In this document: piece by piece, positions 49,146 to 57,383 of the stretch
Numbering within the stretch: position 1 is the first letter of the stretch
Layout of the letters: each line of letters begins with the position of its first letter
NCBI GenBank assembly: GCA_036843405.1
Contig: DAITSJ010000017.1
Coordinates: forward strand, 6,426 to 70,425
Direction of reading: 5' to 3'
Source: DGNJ01 sp002388905
Lineage (GTDB): Bacteria > Pseudomonadota > Gammaproteobacteria > Pseudomonadales > Porticoccaceae
DNA length: 64,000 bases
Notes under the pieces: generated by a model
The model's input: only the letters and a program-made list of their open reading frames with translations
The model's database searches: none
What the model was told of the DNA's origin: nothing
Program-made: the position numbers and the translations under genes

Positions 49146-49309
49146 CTAGTGGGCCATGCGCAAAATAAGGTAACAGATCACTTCGCCAGACAACGCGTCT
49201 CTGCGTTGAGAAAGTTTGACATAGCGCCACTATGCCTGCACTTTCTCGCCTTGATCCGCGCTATCTGGCTGTGCTTCTTAGTCACCTTATTTCACGCATG
49301 GCCCACTAG
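49146..49309. mobile_element. 164-bp palindromic MITE-like element
   Basis: The ends are imperfect 26-bp inverted repeats beginning CTAGTGGGCCATGCG, with about three mismatches. The whole interior continues as an imperfect palindrome (GAGAAAGT near 49209 pairs with ACTTTCTC near 49242), so a transcript would fold into one long hairpin. There is no transposase. This layout is that of fold-back, ERIC-type elements. Confidence 0.75.
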
Positions 49310-49783
49310 AGTGCCGTTACAAGAAGGAGATTGTTAGTATTTTGGTGCCAAAAATTTACAACTGGATGGCGATGGCACCGAAAGGGAAATAAACCGATCT
49401 GGACCAAACCGGGAGTTTCAGACACAAAAATACCGGACCGGCGGTCATTCGGCACCAAACCGATTAGCCAAATTTTGCTGAGTTTCGACGTGGAACTAAC
49501 CTCAAACAGTCCATGAAGATCATCGGTCATTGGTAGGCAAGGTGGTCTCAAGAGGAGGAATACTCCCCCCTTCACTTTCCCAGTCGGCTAACGCCGGACG
49601 TTGTGGCGCTTGCACGCCACAAGGATTCTGTGGTGGCTGTGGCGAATCAATCGCCGGATTCGTGCCGTCGCTACGCACCGACAGAGGAGAAAAACACCTG
49701 TTGTCATTCATCACACTGTCCACCTCTGAATGAGAATCTATAATCGCATTGGCTTGTCAGTGCATCCGAGCCGCTGACTTGGG
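49310..49783. other. intergenic region with an isolated hairpin
   Basis: No convincing gene is present; short frames here lack ribosome binding sites. A hairpin TTGTGGCG/CGCCACAA lies at 49601-49622. The region ends at the stop of the OmpA-like gene. Confidence 0.4.
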
Positions 49784-50668
49784 TTACGATGGGTTCTCGA
49801 TAATAATCTCGACACGACGGTTCTGCTGACGTCCGGTTGCTGTGTCGTTGTTCGCGACCGGCCGGTCCATACCGATGCCATCTGTGGAGAGCCGCTGCGA
49901 AGCGATGCCCTGCTGTGTCAGGTAGTACCTGACCGAATCGGCACGACGTTGGGACAGCCCCTGGTTGTAGTCGGCGCTACCGACGTTATCGGTATGTCCC
50001 TCGATCAGTACACGTCGCTCGGGATACTGGTTCAAGAAGCTCACCAGCTTGTTGAGGTTGTTATCGGCGCCGCCTTGAAGCGCTGCGCTTCCAGTCGCAA
50101 ACAGTACATCTCCCAGTGTCAGGACCACCCCACGATCGGTTATTTCCGCCTGCAAGGCATCGATCTGGCGCTGATACTCCGCCGCCTGCCGCGCCGCAAC
50201 AGCCGCTGATTCCGCCTCTGAGCTCTGTGCGGCATCAGCTGCGCTGCGGGCCCGGGAGGCTTCGTCGCGGGCCTTGTCAACTTCGCGGGTGCGTGCCTGC
50301 AGTCGTGCCTCATCACGCTCTTCACCGAGCCGGGCGCGCTGATCCTCGGCGTACCGGGTGGCCGCCTTGGCCTCGGCAATCGATACCGTTCGATCCGCCA
50401 TGTAAACCCGGTGCTCGCCCAATGCCGCATCGGCTTCTGGCAATGGCTGCTCGGCAATACGCACCGCTGCTTCCGCCTCCCTAAGCTCTACCCGGGCACG
50501 ATCGGCCAGGTTTGGGTCGCTCTGCAGTGCGGTCAGTTTGCTGCGCACTTCCGCGGCACCCTGGGGACTTGCCGGTGCCATGGCACATGACGCGATCACC
50601 AGCGACGAGAATGCCAGTCCACCAAACCGGGTTGCGCGCTTAACAGTTTGAGTTGTTAAAATTTTCAT
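49784..50668 (-). CDS. OmpA-family lipoprotein with DUF4398 domain
   Basis: This 294-residue protein has a signal peptide with lipobox IASC (Cys28), a helical DUF4398-type region (about 35-175) rich in Ala, Glu and Arg, and a C-terminal OmpA-like peptidoglycan-binding domain (LFATGSAAL, IEGHTDNVGSADYNQGLS, RRVEIII). It probably ties the outer membrane to peptidoglycan. Its ATG overlaps the stop of the preceding DUF4398 lipoprotein (4 bp), so they work together. Confidence 0.88.
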   Translation of the reverse strand: MKILTTQTVKRATRFGGLAFSSLVIASCAMAPASPQGAAEVRSKLTALQSDPNLADRARVELREAEAAVRIAEQPLPEADAALGEHRVYMADRTVSIAEAKAATRYAEDQRARLGEERDEARLQARTREVDKARDEASRARSAADAAQSSEAESAAVAARQAAEYQRQIDALQAEITDRGVVLTLGDVLFATGSAALQGGADNNLNKLVSFLNQYPERRVLIEGHTDNVGSADYNQGLSQRRADSVRYYLTQQGIASQRLSTDGIGMDRPVANNDTATGRQQNRRVEIIIENPS

Positions 50669-51066
50669 TGCCGATCTCCTGTACGACGCATTTCTTCGAT
50701 CAGGGCATCGGCGCCGCGGTCCATTTCCCTGTTGATTGCCGCCGCTTTGGCGGATTCAGTTCGTGCGGACGCGAGCTCCGCCGCGATCCGCGACTGCCGG
50801 GCGAAACGCTCCGCTTCGATCATCTGTTGGTTGCTGACGAACCGTTCCGCCTTAATAAGTTGCTGTTGCGCCTCATCGAGTTCGGCGCCCGCATGCTGCC
50901 GCGCACCTGCTTGTTCGGCACTGGCAATGGCTTCTCGGGCAGCTGTCAGCGAAGCCGTAGGCGCCAGCGGCGCCGTAGCACAGGCACTTAACAGAACGAT
51001 AGCCACGGCCAAACCCAAGGCACCGCGCACACGCCCGTTAAAACTTCTGTTGGATAACTGGTACAT
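50665..51066 (-). CDS. DUF4398 lipoprotein
   Basis: This 133-residue lipoprotein has a signal peptide and lipobox LLSAC (Cys29), then a coiled alpha-helical DUF4398 domain. The function of the family is unknown. It overlaps the OmpA-like gene and follows the small membrane gene by 47 bp, all read from the operator-promoter at 51391-51432. Confidence 0.82.
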   Translation of the reverse strand: MYQLSNRSFNGRVRGALGLAVAIVLLSACATAPLAPTASLTAAREAIASAEQAGARQHAGAELDEAQQQLIKAERFVSNQQMIEAERFARQSRIAAELASARTESAKAAAINREMDRGADALIEEMRRTGDRQ

Positions 51067-51113
51067 TTTGGTACTCCTTTATAGGTAACGCAGTATGCAG
51101 ACGAACTTCGAGG

Positions 51114-51335
51114 CTAACGTGGAGAGCGACCAAAAAAGAACAAGAGACCACCAATCACAACGGCCCCAACTCCCGCCCAGACCGGAATATTAACCCGCTC
51201 TCTATCATCGACAGACAGACTGAGCGGACCAAGCCTCGTCTCGTGAGTATCCTGGGTATAGGTAAATCCGCCATAAGCAAGGGCAAGGACGCCGAGAACT
51301 ATTAGCACCACCGCCGCGAGTTGATAAGTTTTCAT
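51114..51335 (-). CDS. small two-helix membrane protein
   Basis: This 73-residue protein has a helix at 5-22, a 26-residue periplasmic loop (RLGPLSLSVDDRERVNIPVW) and a second helix at 51-68. Proteins like this are conserved but uncharacterised. It is the first gene of the three-gene envelope operon. A TATAGT -10 and the GTRCG-N4-CGYAC palindrome lie 56-97 bp upstream. Confidence 0.75.
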   Translation of the reverse strand: MKTYQLAAVVLIVLGVLALAYGGFTYTQDTHETRLGPLSLSVDDRERVNIPVWAGVGAVVIGGLLFFFGRSPR

Positions 51336-51390
51336 GGTATCTATCCTTCCTGAAGCCTGACTTTGTCACTTTGACTCTTTTACAATTTCA

Positions 51391-51460
51391 ACTATAGAGG
51401 TGGGCGGGCATTGCATCTGTACGATAGCGCACTGAGGTCAGTCCTTTTTCACGCTAATGT
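51391..51460. promoter_or_regulatory. bidirectional promoter with GTRCG-N4-CGYAC operator (site A)
   Basis: The palindrome GTACG-ATAG-CGCAC lies at 51419-51432. On the minus side TATAGT (51396-51391) and on the plus side TAATGT (51455-51460) are each centred exactly 32 bp from the palindrome centre. With a normal -10 this puts the palindrome at about -41.5 for both directions. Each promoter faces a gene of the stress island. Confidence 0.65.
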
Positions 51461-51498
51461 CTACAACTCAAAAATTTCAATTTCATGGAGCACTTGAG

Positions 51499-51657
51499 AT
51501 GAGCCTGACAACGATTTTGTTAATTATCGTGGTGCTGGCCCTGCTGGGCGTCATTCCCGCCTGGCCACACAGCAGGGAGTGGGGCTATATGCCCAGCGGG
51601 GTCCTGGGCGTTATCGTACTCGTTCTGCTGGTCTTGTTTTTGACGGGAAAGATTTGA
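51499..51657 (+). CDS. DUF3309 family small membrane protein
   Basis: This 52-residue protein has two helices around a conserved AWPHSREWGYMPSG loop, the signature of DUF3309. The function is unknown. The ATG at 51499 gives the normal family length and follows GGAG; the upstream in-frame start adds 14 atypical residues. Confidence 0.85.
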   Translation: MSLTTILLIIVVLALLGVIPAWPHSREWGYMPSGVLGVIVLVLLVLFLTGKI

Positions 51658-51712
51658 CACTGCCGGCCGGCAATTCGGATATTGCTCCACCAGGGTGTCA
51701 CAACACACTACT

Positions 51713-51738
51713 AACCCGGCGATAATTCGTGCCGGGTT
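51713..51738. terminator. hairpin between convergent DUF3309 and csbD genes
   Basis: AACCCGGC (51713-51720) pairs perfectly with GCCGGGTT (51731-51738) across a 10-base loop. It lies between convergent genes and probably ends both transcripts, though the T-runs are weak. Confidence 0.6.
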
Positions 51739-51749
51739 AATACGGAACC

Positions 51750-51953
51750 TCAGCCTTTGTTGATCTCTTCAAAGTCTTTGATCTGCTTTTCGGCTTCGTC
51801 TTTTGTAATGCCGTAAGTCTTCTGAATTTCGCCCTTCAGCTGGTCACGCTTGCCGCCAATCACATCAAGGCGATCATCGGTCAGCTTGCCCCACTGTGCT
51901 TTTACTTTACCTTTGAATTTTGTCCAGTTACCTTCAATAATATCCCAGTTCAT
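51750..51953 (-). CDS. CsbD family stress protein
   Basis: This 67-residue protein matches CsbD: MNWDIIEGNWTKFKGKVKAQ, then GGKRDQLKGEIQKTYGI and the C-terminal EAEKQIKDFE. CsbD proteins are abundant under general stress; their activity is unknown. ATG 51953 is chosen as the family start. It is the last gene of a three-gene stress operon. Confidence 0.9.
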   Translation of the reverse strand: MNWDIIEGNWTKFKGKVKAQWGKLTDDRLDVIGGKRDQLKGEIQKTYGITKDEAEKQIKDFEEINKG

Positions 51954-52003
51954 GTCTGTCTCCTGCGGCGCTATTGCCAATTAGTGAACTTGTTAGGCGG
52001 AAA

Positions 52004-52195
52004 TTAATCTTCAGCTTCGACGGCGACAACTCTTGTCGTTGGCCAGTAAACAAGCCTGACCTTTTTCCCGGCAGCGTTCCTTTTGCCGGCGCTGAGCGCC
52101 TGCCTCTCGGCCACGCGTCCATCGCTGGTTTCAGGCCGATCCGCCCTTACTTTCATCTTGAATTCGGTCCAGTTTTTCTGCACGGTACTCCACAT
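52004..52195 (-). CDS. divergent CsbD-like paralog
   Basis: This 63-residue protein aligns with its CsbD neighbour across the whole length (MWSTVQKNWTEFKMKVRA; later GKR with a Tyr ten residues on) but is more basic and less conserved, with a non-family tail. GGAG lies upstream of ATG 52195. It is either a divergent functional paralog or a decaying copy. Confidence 0.6.
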   Translation of the reverse strand: MWSTVQKNWTEFKMKVRADRPETSDGRVAERQALSAGKRNAAGKKVRLVYWPTTRVVAVEAED

Positions 52196-52214
52196 CACTC
52201 CAATCTCCTCTTTT

Positions 52215-52358
52215 TCACTTATTCCGGTTATTGTTCTTGCCCGGCATGGCCTGTTTCGGCAGGTGCTGTTGGGATTTTTTGAGTTGCCCTTTTTTCGATT
52301 GGTCGTGTTTTGGTTGCTGCTGTTGTGGATGCCGATGCTGTCCGGATGACTTGGCCAT
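52215..52358 (-). CDS. 47-residue Gln/Lys-rich basic protein
   Basis: This short frame encodes a hydrophilic, disordered protein rich in Gln, Lys and His (QQQQP, SKKGQLKKSQQ, GKNNNRNK). AGAGG lies upstream of its ATG and the operator-promoter at 52412-52453 reads into it with a 47-nt leader. It lies 19 bp before the CsbD-like paralog. No family is recognised; it may bind nucleic acid given its charge. Confidence 0.55.
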   Translation of the reverse strand: MAKSSGQHRHPQQQQPKHDQSKKGQLKKSQQHLPKQAMPGKNNNRNK

Positions 52359-52411
52359 AGAAACCTCTGCTAATCCGCACAACCCGTAAAATTGCGGGCT
52401 GTCAAAAAAAC

Positions 52412-52453
52412 ATAGTATCTTTTAAGAAACCTTATATCTGTGCGTTATCACAC
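52412..52453 (-). promoter_or_regulatory. operator-promoter (site B) of the CsbD operon
   Basis: GTGCG-TTAT-CACAC (52440-52453) matches the island operator with one mismatch. TACTAT (52417-52412 on the minus strand) is centred 32 bp away, as at site A. The site also contains TGTG-N6-CACA, like a canonical CRP core. The 52454-52676 interval upstream of the first Crp/Fnr gene holds no other feature that was recognised. Confidence 0.55.
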
Positions 52454-52676
52454 GTAGATAGCTGACCCGAATACAGCATTCTCGCTCTACGTCTATCTCC
52501 GTCGAATTGTGCAATACTCTCATTGACTACTCAGACGACAGAGTGAACAGTGGCTTAAGATGGCTCCGTGGGTTAACGCACAGAAGTTCCCCCGCTTTTC
52601 GTTCACATTTCCCTGGCGAATTGGTTATTTCGACACTGGTGCAATGCCTGATTGATTCATGCTGCGGGAGCGCTTA

Positions 52677-53402
52677 ATGACATTGAAGGAAACAGGCGAA
52701 CCCGCCTCTAACTCGAAAAACGGAAATCGCCTGATCGACGGTTTGCCACGGATGGAGCGAGAGGCTGTCCTGGCTCAGTGTGAACGCGTTGAACTTGCGC
52801 CCGGTACCGTACTGTGCGAAGCAGGCGAACCCTTCAAGCATGCTTACTTTCCTTTAACGGGCAACATTTCCCTGGTTAAAACGATACCGGGACACGACCC
52901 CTTTGAAACAGAAAGTATCGGCAATGAAGGCATGCTCGGCACCGCCTTGATTCTGGGTGTCAATTGCGCACCACAGCGAGGCATTGTGCAAACCCCGTGC
53001 CTGGCGCTGCAAATGATAACCGGGGAAATGAAAGCCGCTCTGCATCGCCACCCCGCATTAGGTCGCATCCTGCAACGTTATCTGTACGTCGTTCTCGCGG
53101 AACTGTCACAAACTGCGGGTTGCATCCGCTTTCATGATGTAGGGAACCGCTTGGCCCGTGGCCTCTTGCTGGCCCAGGATCGTCTGCCGACCGACTATTT
53201 GCCCTTCACCCACCAGTTCCTTGCCGACATGCTCGGGGTTCAACGGGGAGCCGTGACCATCGCTGCAATGAAGTTACAACGGCAGGGCATCATCCGCTAC
53301 AGCCGTGGCAAAATATCCATCCTCGATCGCGGTGGACTTGAGGCGGCATCCTGCGGCTGCTATGGTGCGAGCATCGAAAACTATACAACCATCCTCTCTT
53401 GA
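52677..53402 (+). CDS. Crp/Fnr family transcriptional regulator (first copy)
   Basis: This 241-residue regulator has an N-terminal cyclic-nucleotide-binding-like beta-roll (CEAGEPFKHAYFPLTGNISL, SIGNEGMLG) and a C-terminal Crp-type winged helix (HQFLADMLGVQRGAVTIAAM). The helix lacks the canonical RE-x-x-x-R of CRP/FNR, and the cAMP signature of CRP (GELGL..RSA) is not seen. ATG 52677 follows GGGAG; an ATG at 52659 would add six residues. It likely acts in the GTRCG-N4-CGYAC regulon. Confidence 0.85.
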   Translation: MTLKETGEPASNSKNGNRLIDGLPRMEREAVLAQCERVELAPGTVLCEAGEPFKHAYFPLTGNISLVKTIPGHDPFETESIGNEGMLGTALILGVNCAPQRGIVQTPCLALQMITGEMKAALHRHPALGRILQRYLYVVLAELSQTAGCIRFHDVGNRLARGLLLAQDRLPTDYLPFTHQFLADMLGVQRGAVTIAAMKLQRQGIIRYSRGKISILDRGGLEAASCGCYGASIENYTTILS

Positions 53403-53446
53403 GCTTCGATTCCAATCAGACGAACATTCAATGAAGCCAACGAATA

Positions 53447-54772
53447 GTGTCTGACCCGATCTGGTTCCTGCTCATCGGGGGCCTTCTGCTTGCGCGGGGA
53501 TTGACCGCAGGCGTGCTTCGACATTCGCCCATCACGCCGGCCATTTTCTACCTGGCGCTCGGACTACTGCTCGGTCCCACGGTACTGAATCTATTCCACT
53601 TCAACCCTCTCCAGGAATCCGCATTGCTCGAGGTGCTCACCGAACTGGTCGTGCTGATCTCGTTGTTTTCCGCCGGCGTCAAGATGCCAGCACCTGTTGA
53701 TTTCTCCCGCTGGCGTGCGCCAATCCTGTTGGCATCGGTATCCATGGCGGTCAGTGTCGGCATGGTTGCCGCCTTCGCTTACTATGTGCTCGGCCTGCCG
53801 CTGGGCGCCGGCGTTCTGCTGGGCGCCATTCTCGCACCCACCGATCCGGTGCTCGCCACCGATGTTCAAACCCGTCACCTTGGCGACCGTGATCCGCTTC
53901 GATTTACCCTGACCTGCGAAGCGGGCATGAATGACGGCAGTGCTTTTCCGTTCGTGATGTTGGGTCTGGGTATGCTGGGTTTACACGAGCTTGGCGAATT
54001 CAGCTTGCGCTGGGTTTTGGTCGATGTGCTGTGGGCTACCGCTGCCGGTGTCGCAATCGGGCTGGTGTCGGGAGGTGCGCTGGCCCACGCGGCACGGAGG
54101 TTGCGCGGTTCTCCGCCCCATCACAATCTCATGGACAATTTTCTCGGTCTTGGCCTCATCGGTGTGGCCTATGGCTTTAGCCTGCTCGTGGATGCCTGGG
54201 GATTCCTGGCCGTATTTTTCGCTGCGGTGAGCTTGCGCCAGACTGAACTGAAACTTGCCGGCACGCCGGACACCCCTTATCGGCCACGCCCGGCTTTGAT
54301 TGAATCGGGAACGGACAACGCCAGCCGGGACGACGGCCCCCCATCATCGGTCAGCGGCGGCTCACTGATCTTCAAGGAACACCTGGAGCGCCTTTCGGAG
54401 ATGATGCTTGTCCTGCTTATCGGCGGCACGCTGTTTCTCGATTCCTGGAGCCTGCGTGCGGCGGGGCTGGCGCTGTTCCTGTTCCTGGTGGCGCGCCCGA
54501 TAAGTGTCTTTATTGGTATGCTGGGAACGCATACCTCATGGCCGTTACGCGGGATGGTGGGATGGTTCGGCATTCGCGGCATTGGCTCTCTGTACTATCT
54601 GATGTACGCCATCCAGCATGGTCTGCCCGAAGATCTCGCCCTTGAACTGCTGGGCTTGACGTTGATCGCGGTGACACTATCCATTCTCTTCCACGGCATC
54701 AGTGTCAAGCCGTTGATGGGGCGCTTTGTGTTTCACCGCGGACGTTCGGGTTCACGAGGCCGCGGGGCATAG
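53447..54772 (+). CDS. CPA1-type cation:proton antiporter
   Basis: This 441-residue, 11-13 helix membrane protein has LGAILAPTDPVLATDVQ and CEAGMNDGSAFPFV, the two functional blocks of Na+/H+ exchangers of the NhaP group with the ND pair. It exchanges Na+ or K+ for protons across the inner membrane. The start is GTG at 53447, 44 bp after the Crp/Fnr gene; they form one unit. A hydrophilic loop with Ser/Gly (about 290-310) replaces a C-terminal TrkA-C domain. Confidence 0.88.
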   Translation: MSDPIWFLLIGGLLLARGLTAGVLRHSPITPAIFYLALGLLLGPTVLNLFHFNPLQESALLEVLTELVVLISLFSAGVKMPAPVDFSRWRAPILLASVSMAVSVGMVAAFAYYVLGLPLGAGVLLGAILAPTDPVLATDVQTRHLGDRDPLRFTLTCEAGMNDGSAFPFVMLGLGMLGLHELGEFSLRWVLVDVLWATAAGVAIGLVSGGALAHAARRLRGSPPHHNLMDNFLGLGLIGVAYGFSLLVDAWGFLAVFFAAVSLRQTELKLAGTPDTPYRPRPALIESGTDNASRDDGPPSSVSGGSLIFKEHLERLSEMMLVLLIGGTLFLDSWSLRAAGLALFLFLVARPISVFIGMLGTHTSWPLRGMVGWFGIRGIGSLYYLMYAIQHGLPEDLALELLGLTLIAVTLSILFHGISVKPLMGRFVFHRGRSGSRGRGA

Positions 54773-54820
54773 CTCCCATGCCAAATTTCCGGAATGGCGG
54801 AAAGAGGAATCGGGCTTTAT

Positions 54821-54862
54821 GCGCGCTTTCGCACAGATCGTTCAGGCAAAGGCGAGTACCGT
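54821..54862 (+). promoter_or_regulatory. operator-promoter (site H) of the 24-residue membrane protein
   Basis: GCGCG-CTTT-CGCAC (54821-54834) matches the island palindrome with one mismatch. TACCGT (54857-54862) is centred exactly 32 bp on. The predicted start is near 54869, leaving a 67-nt leader that contains a hairpin, GATCGATT/AATCGATC (54881-54906). Confidence 0.5.
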
Positions 54863-54935
54863 AGAAATCGATATCCAGTAGATCGATTTCAACACATGAA
54901 TCGATCCTGTAATCCACAACACTAAAGGAAAGCTA

Positions 54936-55010
54936 ATGAACAGCATCGTATGGATCGTCGGAGCAGTGGTCATTGTCCTATTTGTCTTGTCGTTTCTCGG
55001 CCTGCGTTAA
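54936..55010 (+). CDS. 24-residue single-helix membrane protein
   Basis: A tiny frame encodes one transmembrane helix followed by FLGLR. AAGGAAAG lies 6 bp before its ATG. The Trp near the N-terminus, the hydrophobic core and the charged C-terminal residue are typical of genuine single-span microproteins; similar 24-residue proteins occur in proteobacteria. It has its own candidate operator-promoter upstream. Confidence 0.65.
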   Translation: MNSIVWIVGAVVIVLFVLSFLGLR

Positions 55011-55215
55011 GACACCCAGAACGCCGGAAGATAACTGCCCGCTACACACCGGGGTTGATCGCGAGGACGCATTGGGTGTCTCTTCCCTCTCCCCGGTCAC
55101 TATAATCCCAGCACCTCGTGTGCCGGGTTTTATTTGCCTGGCGTATGGCTTGTTATTGCTTATAAGAGCGCACCGCCGCTTGCACTGTGGAGTCACCCCG
55201 CGTCGGGGGACAGTT

Positions 55216-55247
55216 CGCCCTGAAAATTATGCAACTATCCTCTCCTG
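55216..55247 (+). pseudogene. remnant of a Crp/Fnr gene 3' end
   Basis: The frame encodes ENYATILS just before a stop, matching the last residues ENYTTILS of the Crp/Fnr protein at 52677-53402. The DNA similarity continues into the downstream flank (CGATTCC, GAATAGTG, CTGACACCGAT). The rest of that gene copy is absent, so it is a scar of a duplication or a lost third regulator. Confidence 0.55.
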
Positions 55248-55293
55248 GTAACCGCCGATTCCGAATAGTGGGCTGACACCGATTCCTGCTAAT

Positions 55294-55335
55294 GTTCGAT
55301 AACGTACAGAAGCCACGCAGTAGCTAAGTTAATCT
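55294..55335 (+). promoter_or_regulatory. orphan operator-promoter-like sequence (site I)
   Basis: GTTCG-ATAA-CGTAC (55294-55307) is one mismatch from the island operator, and TAATCT (55330-55335) is centred 32 bp downstream. No gene follows for over 400 bp, so it may be a leftover of the lost regulator copy or start an unrecognised RNA. Nothing else was recognised in 55336-55731. Confidence 0.35.
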
Positions 55336-55731
55336 CCCCAATCAAGGGCTTTACAGAAAGCAGTGGGCTATCACTTTCCCGGACCGTCTGTGCTCAGGAT
55401 GGCCAAAGACGAGCCTACAGGGACGATAGGGATGAATTGAAATATTGAGGGACGACAGGGATGTATGTATGGCGTGTCCGGGAAACTGATAGTCCATTGC
55501 TCCAGGGGTTGACCCCTTTGATCTTTCTCATAACACCATAGATTCCGAATACATTATTCAATCCATTGCGAAGGACTTCTCCCCGGGCGCCGTAGCCCTG
55601 CCCCGCGCGTCGAAGACGCGATAGTGCGTTCCTGTGCCGCCTTATCAATCTGCCAATCCAGCATTCTACAAGGGTGACCGCTTCATGGCATCAATCGTAT
55701 CGCCCAAACCATGTTCACAAAAAGAATTTAT

Positions 55732-55771
55732 GTACGGCGTCGTACGCTAGGCCGCGCAAATGAGCTACACT
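55732..55771 (+). promoter_or_regulatory. operator-promoter (site C) of the second Crp/Fnr gene
   Basis: GTACG-GCGT-CGTAC (55732-55745) is a perfect palindrome, 63 bp before the second Crp/Fnr start. TACACT (55766-55771) follows with 30 bp between centres. The layout suggests autoregulation of the regulator. Confidence 0.55.
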
Positions 55772-55808
55772 GACATATAGCATTTGAGTGAAAAGGCAGC
55801 GTTAACGA

Positions 55809-56528
55809 ATGTCCCTGGCTTTACAACCATCGCAAAACCATATCCTCGCTGGATTGCCGGCTGAGGTCCAATCACGGCTTTTTCCCTATCTTGAAGAAAC
55901 GCCGATGCCCCTGGGCAAGGTGCTCTATGAGGCCGGGGACAAAATGCGCCACGTGTATTTCCCCACCGACTGCATTGTGTCGTTGCTCTATGTGATGGAA
56001 AGCGGCTCATCGGCGGAGATATCCGTCGTGGGTAACGAGGGCCTGGTGGGTATTTCGCTATTCATGGGCGGCGAAAGCACCTCCAGCCGCGCCCTCGTTC
56101 AGAGCGGCGGCAGTGGTTACCGACTGCTGGGGCAACGGCTCGTTGACGAGTTTAATCGCCACGGCCATTTAATGTCGCTGGTATTGCGCTATACCCAGGC
56201 GCTGATCACCCAGATGGCCCAGACCGCAGTGTGCAACCGCCACCACACCATTGATCAGCAACTGTGCCGCTGGCTACTGCTCTCCCTGGACCGCCTGCCC
56301 ACGAATCACCTGATCATGACCCAGGAACTCATCGCCAATATGCTGGGCGTGCGCCGCGAGGGGGTGACGGAAGCGGCGGGAAAACTGCAGAAACTCGGTG
56401 TGATTGAATACCGCCGCGGCCACATTGAAGTGATTGACCGCCCCAAGCTCGAGAAACTCAGTTGCGAATGCTATGCCGTGGTCAAGAGGGAGACGGATCG
56501 TTTGCTGAAATCCGCCCGCCTCCCCTGA
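55809..56528 (+). CDS. Crp/Fnr family transcriptional regulator (second copy)
   Basis: This 239-residue regulator has a cNMP-binding-like roll (YEAGDKMRHVYFPTDCIVSL, VVGNEGLVG) and a Crp-type HTH with recognition region LGVRREGVTEAAGKL. It belongs to the same subfamily as the protein at 52677-53402 (shared VLxEAG, YFP, GNEG, CR/AR-W/G-LLL-DRLP). It is a candidate master regulator for the island as its own promoter carries a perfect palindrome. Confidence 0.87.
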   Translation: MSLALQPSQNHILAGLPAEVQSRLFPYLEETPMPLGKVLYEAGDKMRHVYFPTDCIVSLLYVMESGSSAEISVVGNEGLVGISLFMGGESTSSRALVQSGGSGYRLLGQRLVDEFNRHGHLMSLVLRYTQALITQMAQTAVCNRHHTIDQQLCRWLLLSLDRLPTNHLIMTQELIANMLGVRREGVTEAAGKLQKLGVIEYRRGHIEVIDRPKLEKLSCECYAVVKRETDRLLKSARLP

Positions 56529-56540
56529 ACCAGTCAGTCC

Positions 56541-57383
56541 TTATGAATGGCTAAGCCCCTTGACTTCCACACTCCTTACACCGCGCACATTTTTGGCGAG
56601 TTCGACCGCCAGGGCATGCTCGGCGCCGCTGGCTACCTTGCCGCTCAATGTGACCACACCATCCTTTGTGGAAACCGAAATATCGGAACCCTTGACATTG
56701 CTTGAATACATCAGGGTCGACTTGACCTTGGTGGTAATCCAGGTGTCGGAGATACTCTGCCCCAGGTCTGATGTTGTCTCCTTGGCCGTTTCCGTCATTG
56801 TGGCCGTTGCTTCGTCCACTGCCAGTTGGTTGTCTACCGCCTCAACCCCGTGGGTATTGCTGGCCAGAAGACCGGCCATCTCTTTCGCTGCCGAACTGTT
56901 GGCAGTGCCGAGCAGCGTCACTTTGCCGGACTTTGTCTCCACGTTGACGGACAGGCCCTGGGCATGTTTGCTCCACAATAATTTTGACTTCACTGCGGCT
57001 GTGATCGTGGCATCGGAAACTACCTGGCCGTAACTTCGCTCACCGGAAGGCTTTGGCGGGGCATAGTCAGCATCGACCTCGATCTGATTGTCCACATCCT
57101 TGATGCCGCTGACACCCAGAGCGATCTGTTGGGCCAACTCCTTACTGAGATCTTCACTGACCTTGCCGGTCAGCGTAGCGACACCGTCGTCGACGGTGAC
57201 GTTTATGTCGTGGCCATCCAGATGGCGATTCAGGGCATAGGTCGTCAAGATCCGGCTTTCCTGGCGGGCTTCGGTGATATCGCCGGACTGGTCGGTCGCC
57301 GCCAGGCTGCCGGCACTGGTCGCCATGGCCAGTGCAATGGCCGATGCAAGGGCACGTCTGCGGGTGTTTTTGTAGGTTCTCAT
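56541..57383 (-). CDS. BON-domain periplasmic protein (OsmY-like)
   Basis: This 280-residue secreted protein has a signal peptide (residues 1-29, ending SLAA) and three BON domains (about 40-105, 120-190, 205-277), each with a VTLxGxV core (VATLTGKV, KVTLLGTA, VVTLSGKV). BON proteins such as OsmY bind envelopes or phospholipids and are osmotically induced. It lies convergent with the Crp/Fnr gene, 12 bp away. Upstream there is only one half of the island operator (GTGCG at 57447-57451). Confidence 0.88.
   Translation of the reverse strand: MRTYKNTRRRALASAIALAMATSAGSLAATDQSGDITEARQESRILTTYALNRHLDGHDINVTVDDGVATLTGKVSEDLSKELAQQIALGVSGIKDVDNQIEVDADYAPPKPSGERSYGQVVSDATITAAVKSKLLWSKHAQGLSVNVETKSGKVTLLGTANSSAAKEMAGLLASNTHGVEAVDNQLAVDEATATMTETAKETTSDLGQSISDTWITTKVKSTLMYSSNVKGSDISVSTKDGVVTLSGKVASGAEHALAVELAKNVRGVRSVEVKGLSHS

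Noticed and set aside
49601..49622. Possible integron attC-like hairpin
   Set aside because: The paired GTTRRRY/RYYYAAC core sites and the bulged-stem layout of attC are absent.
49520..49733. Overlapping small open frames on both strands
   Set aside because: No ribosome binding site and no coding character; the region has hairpins and repeats.
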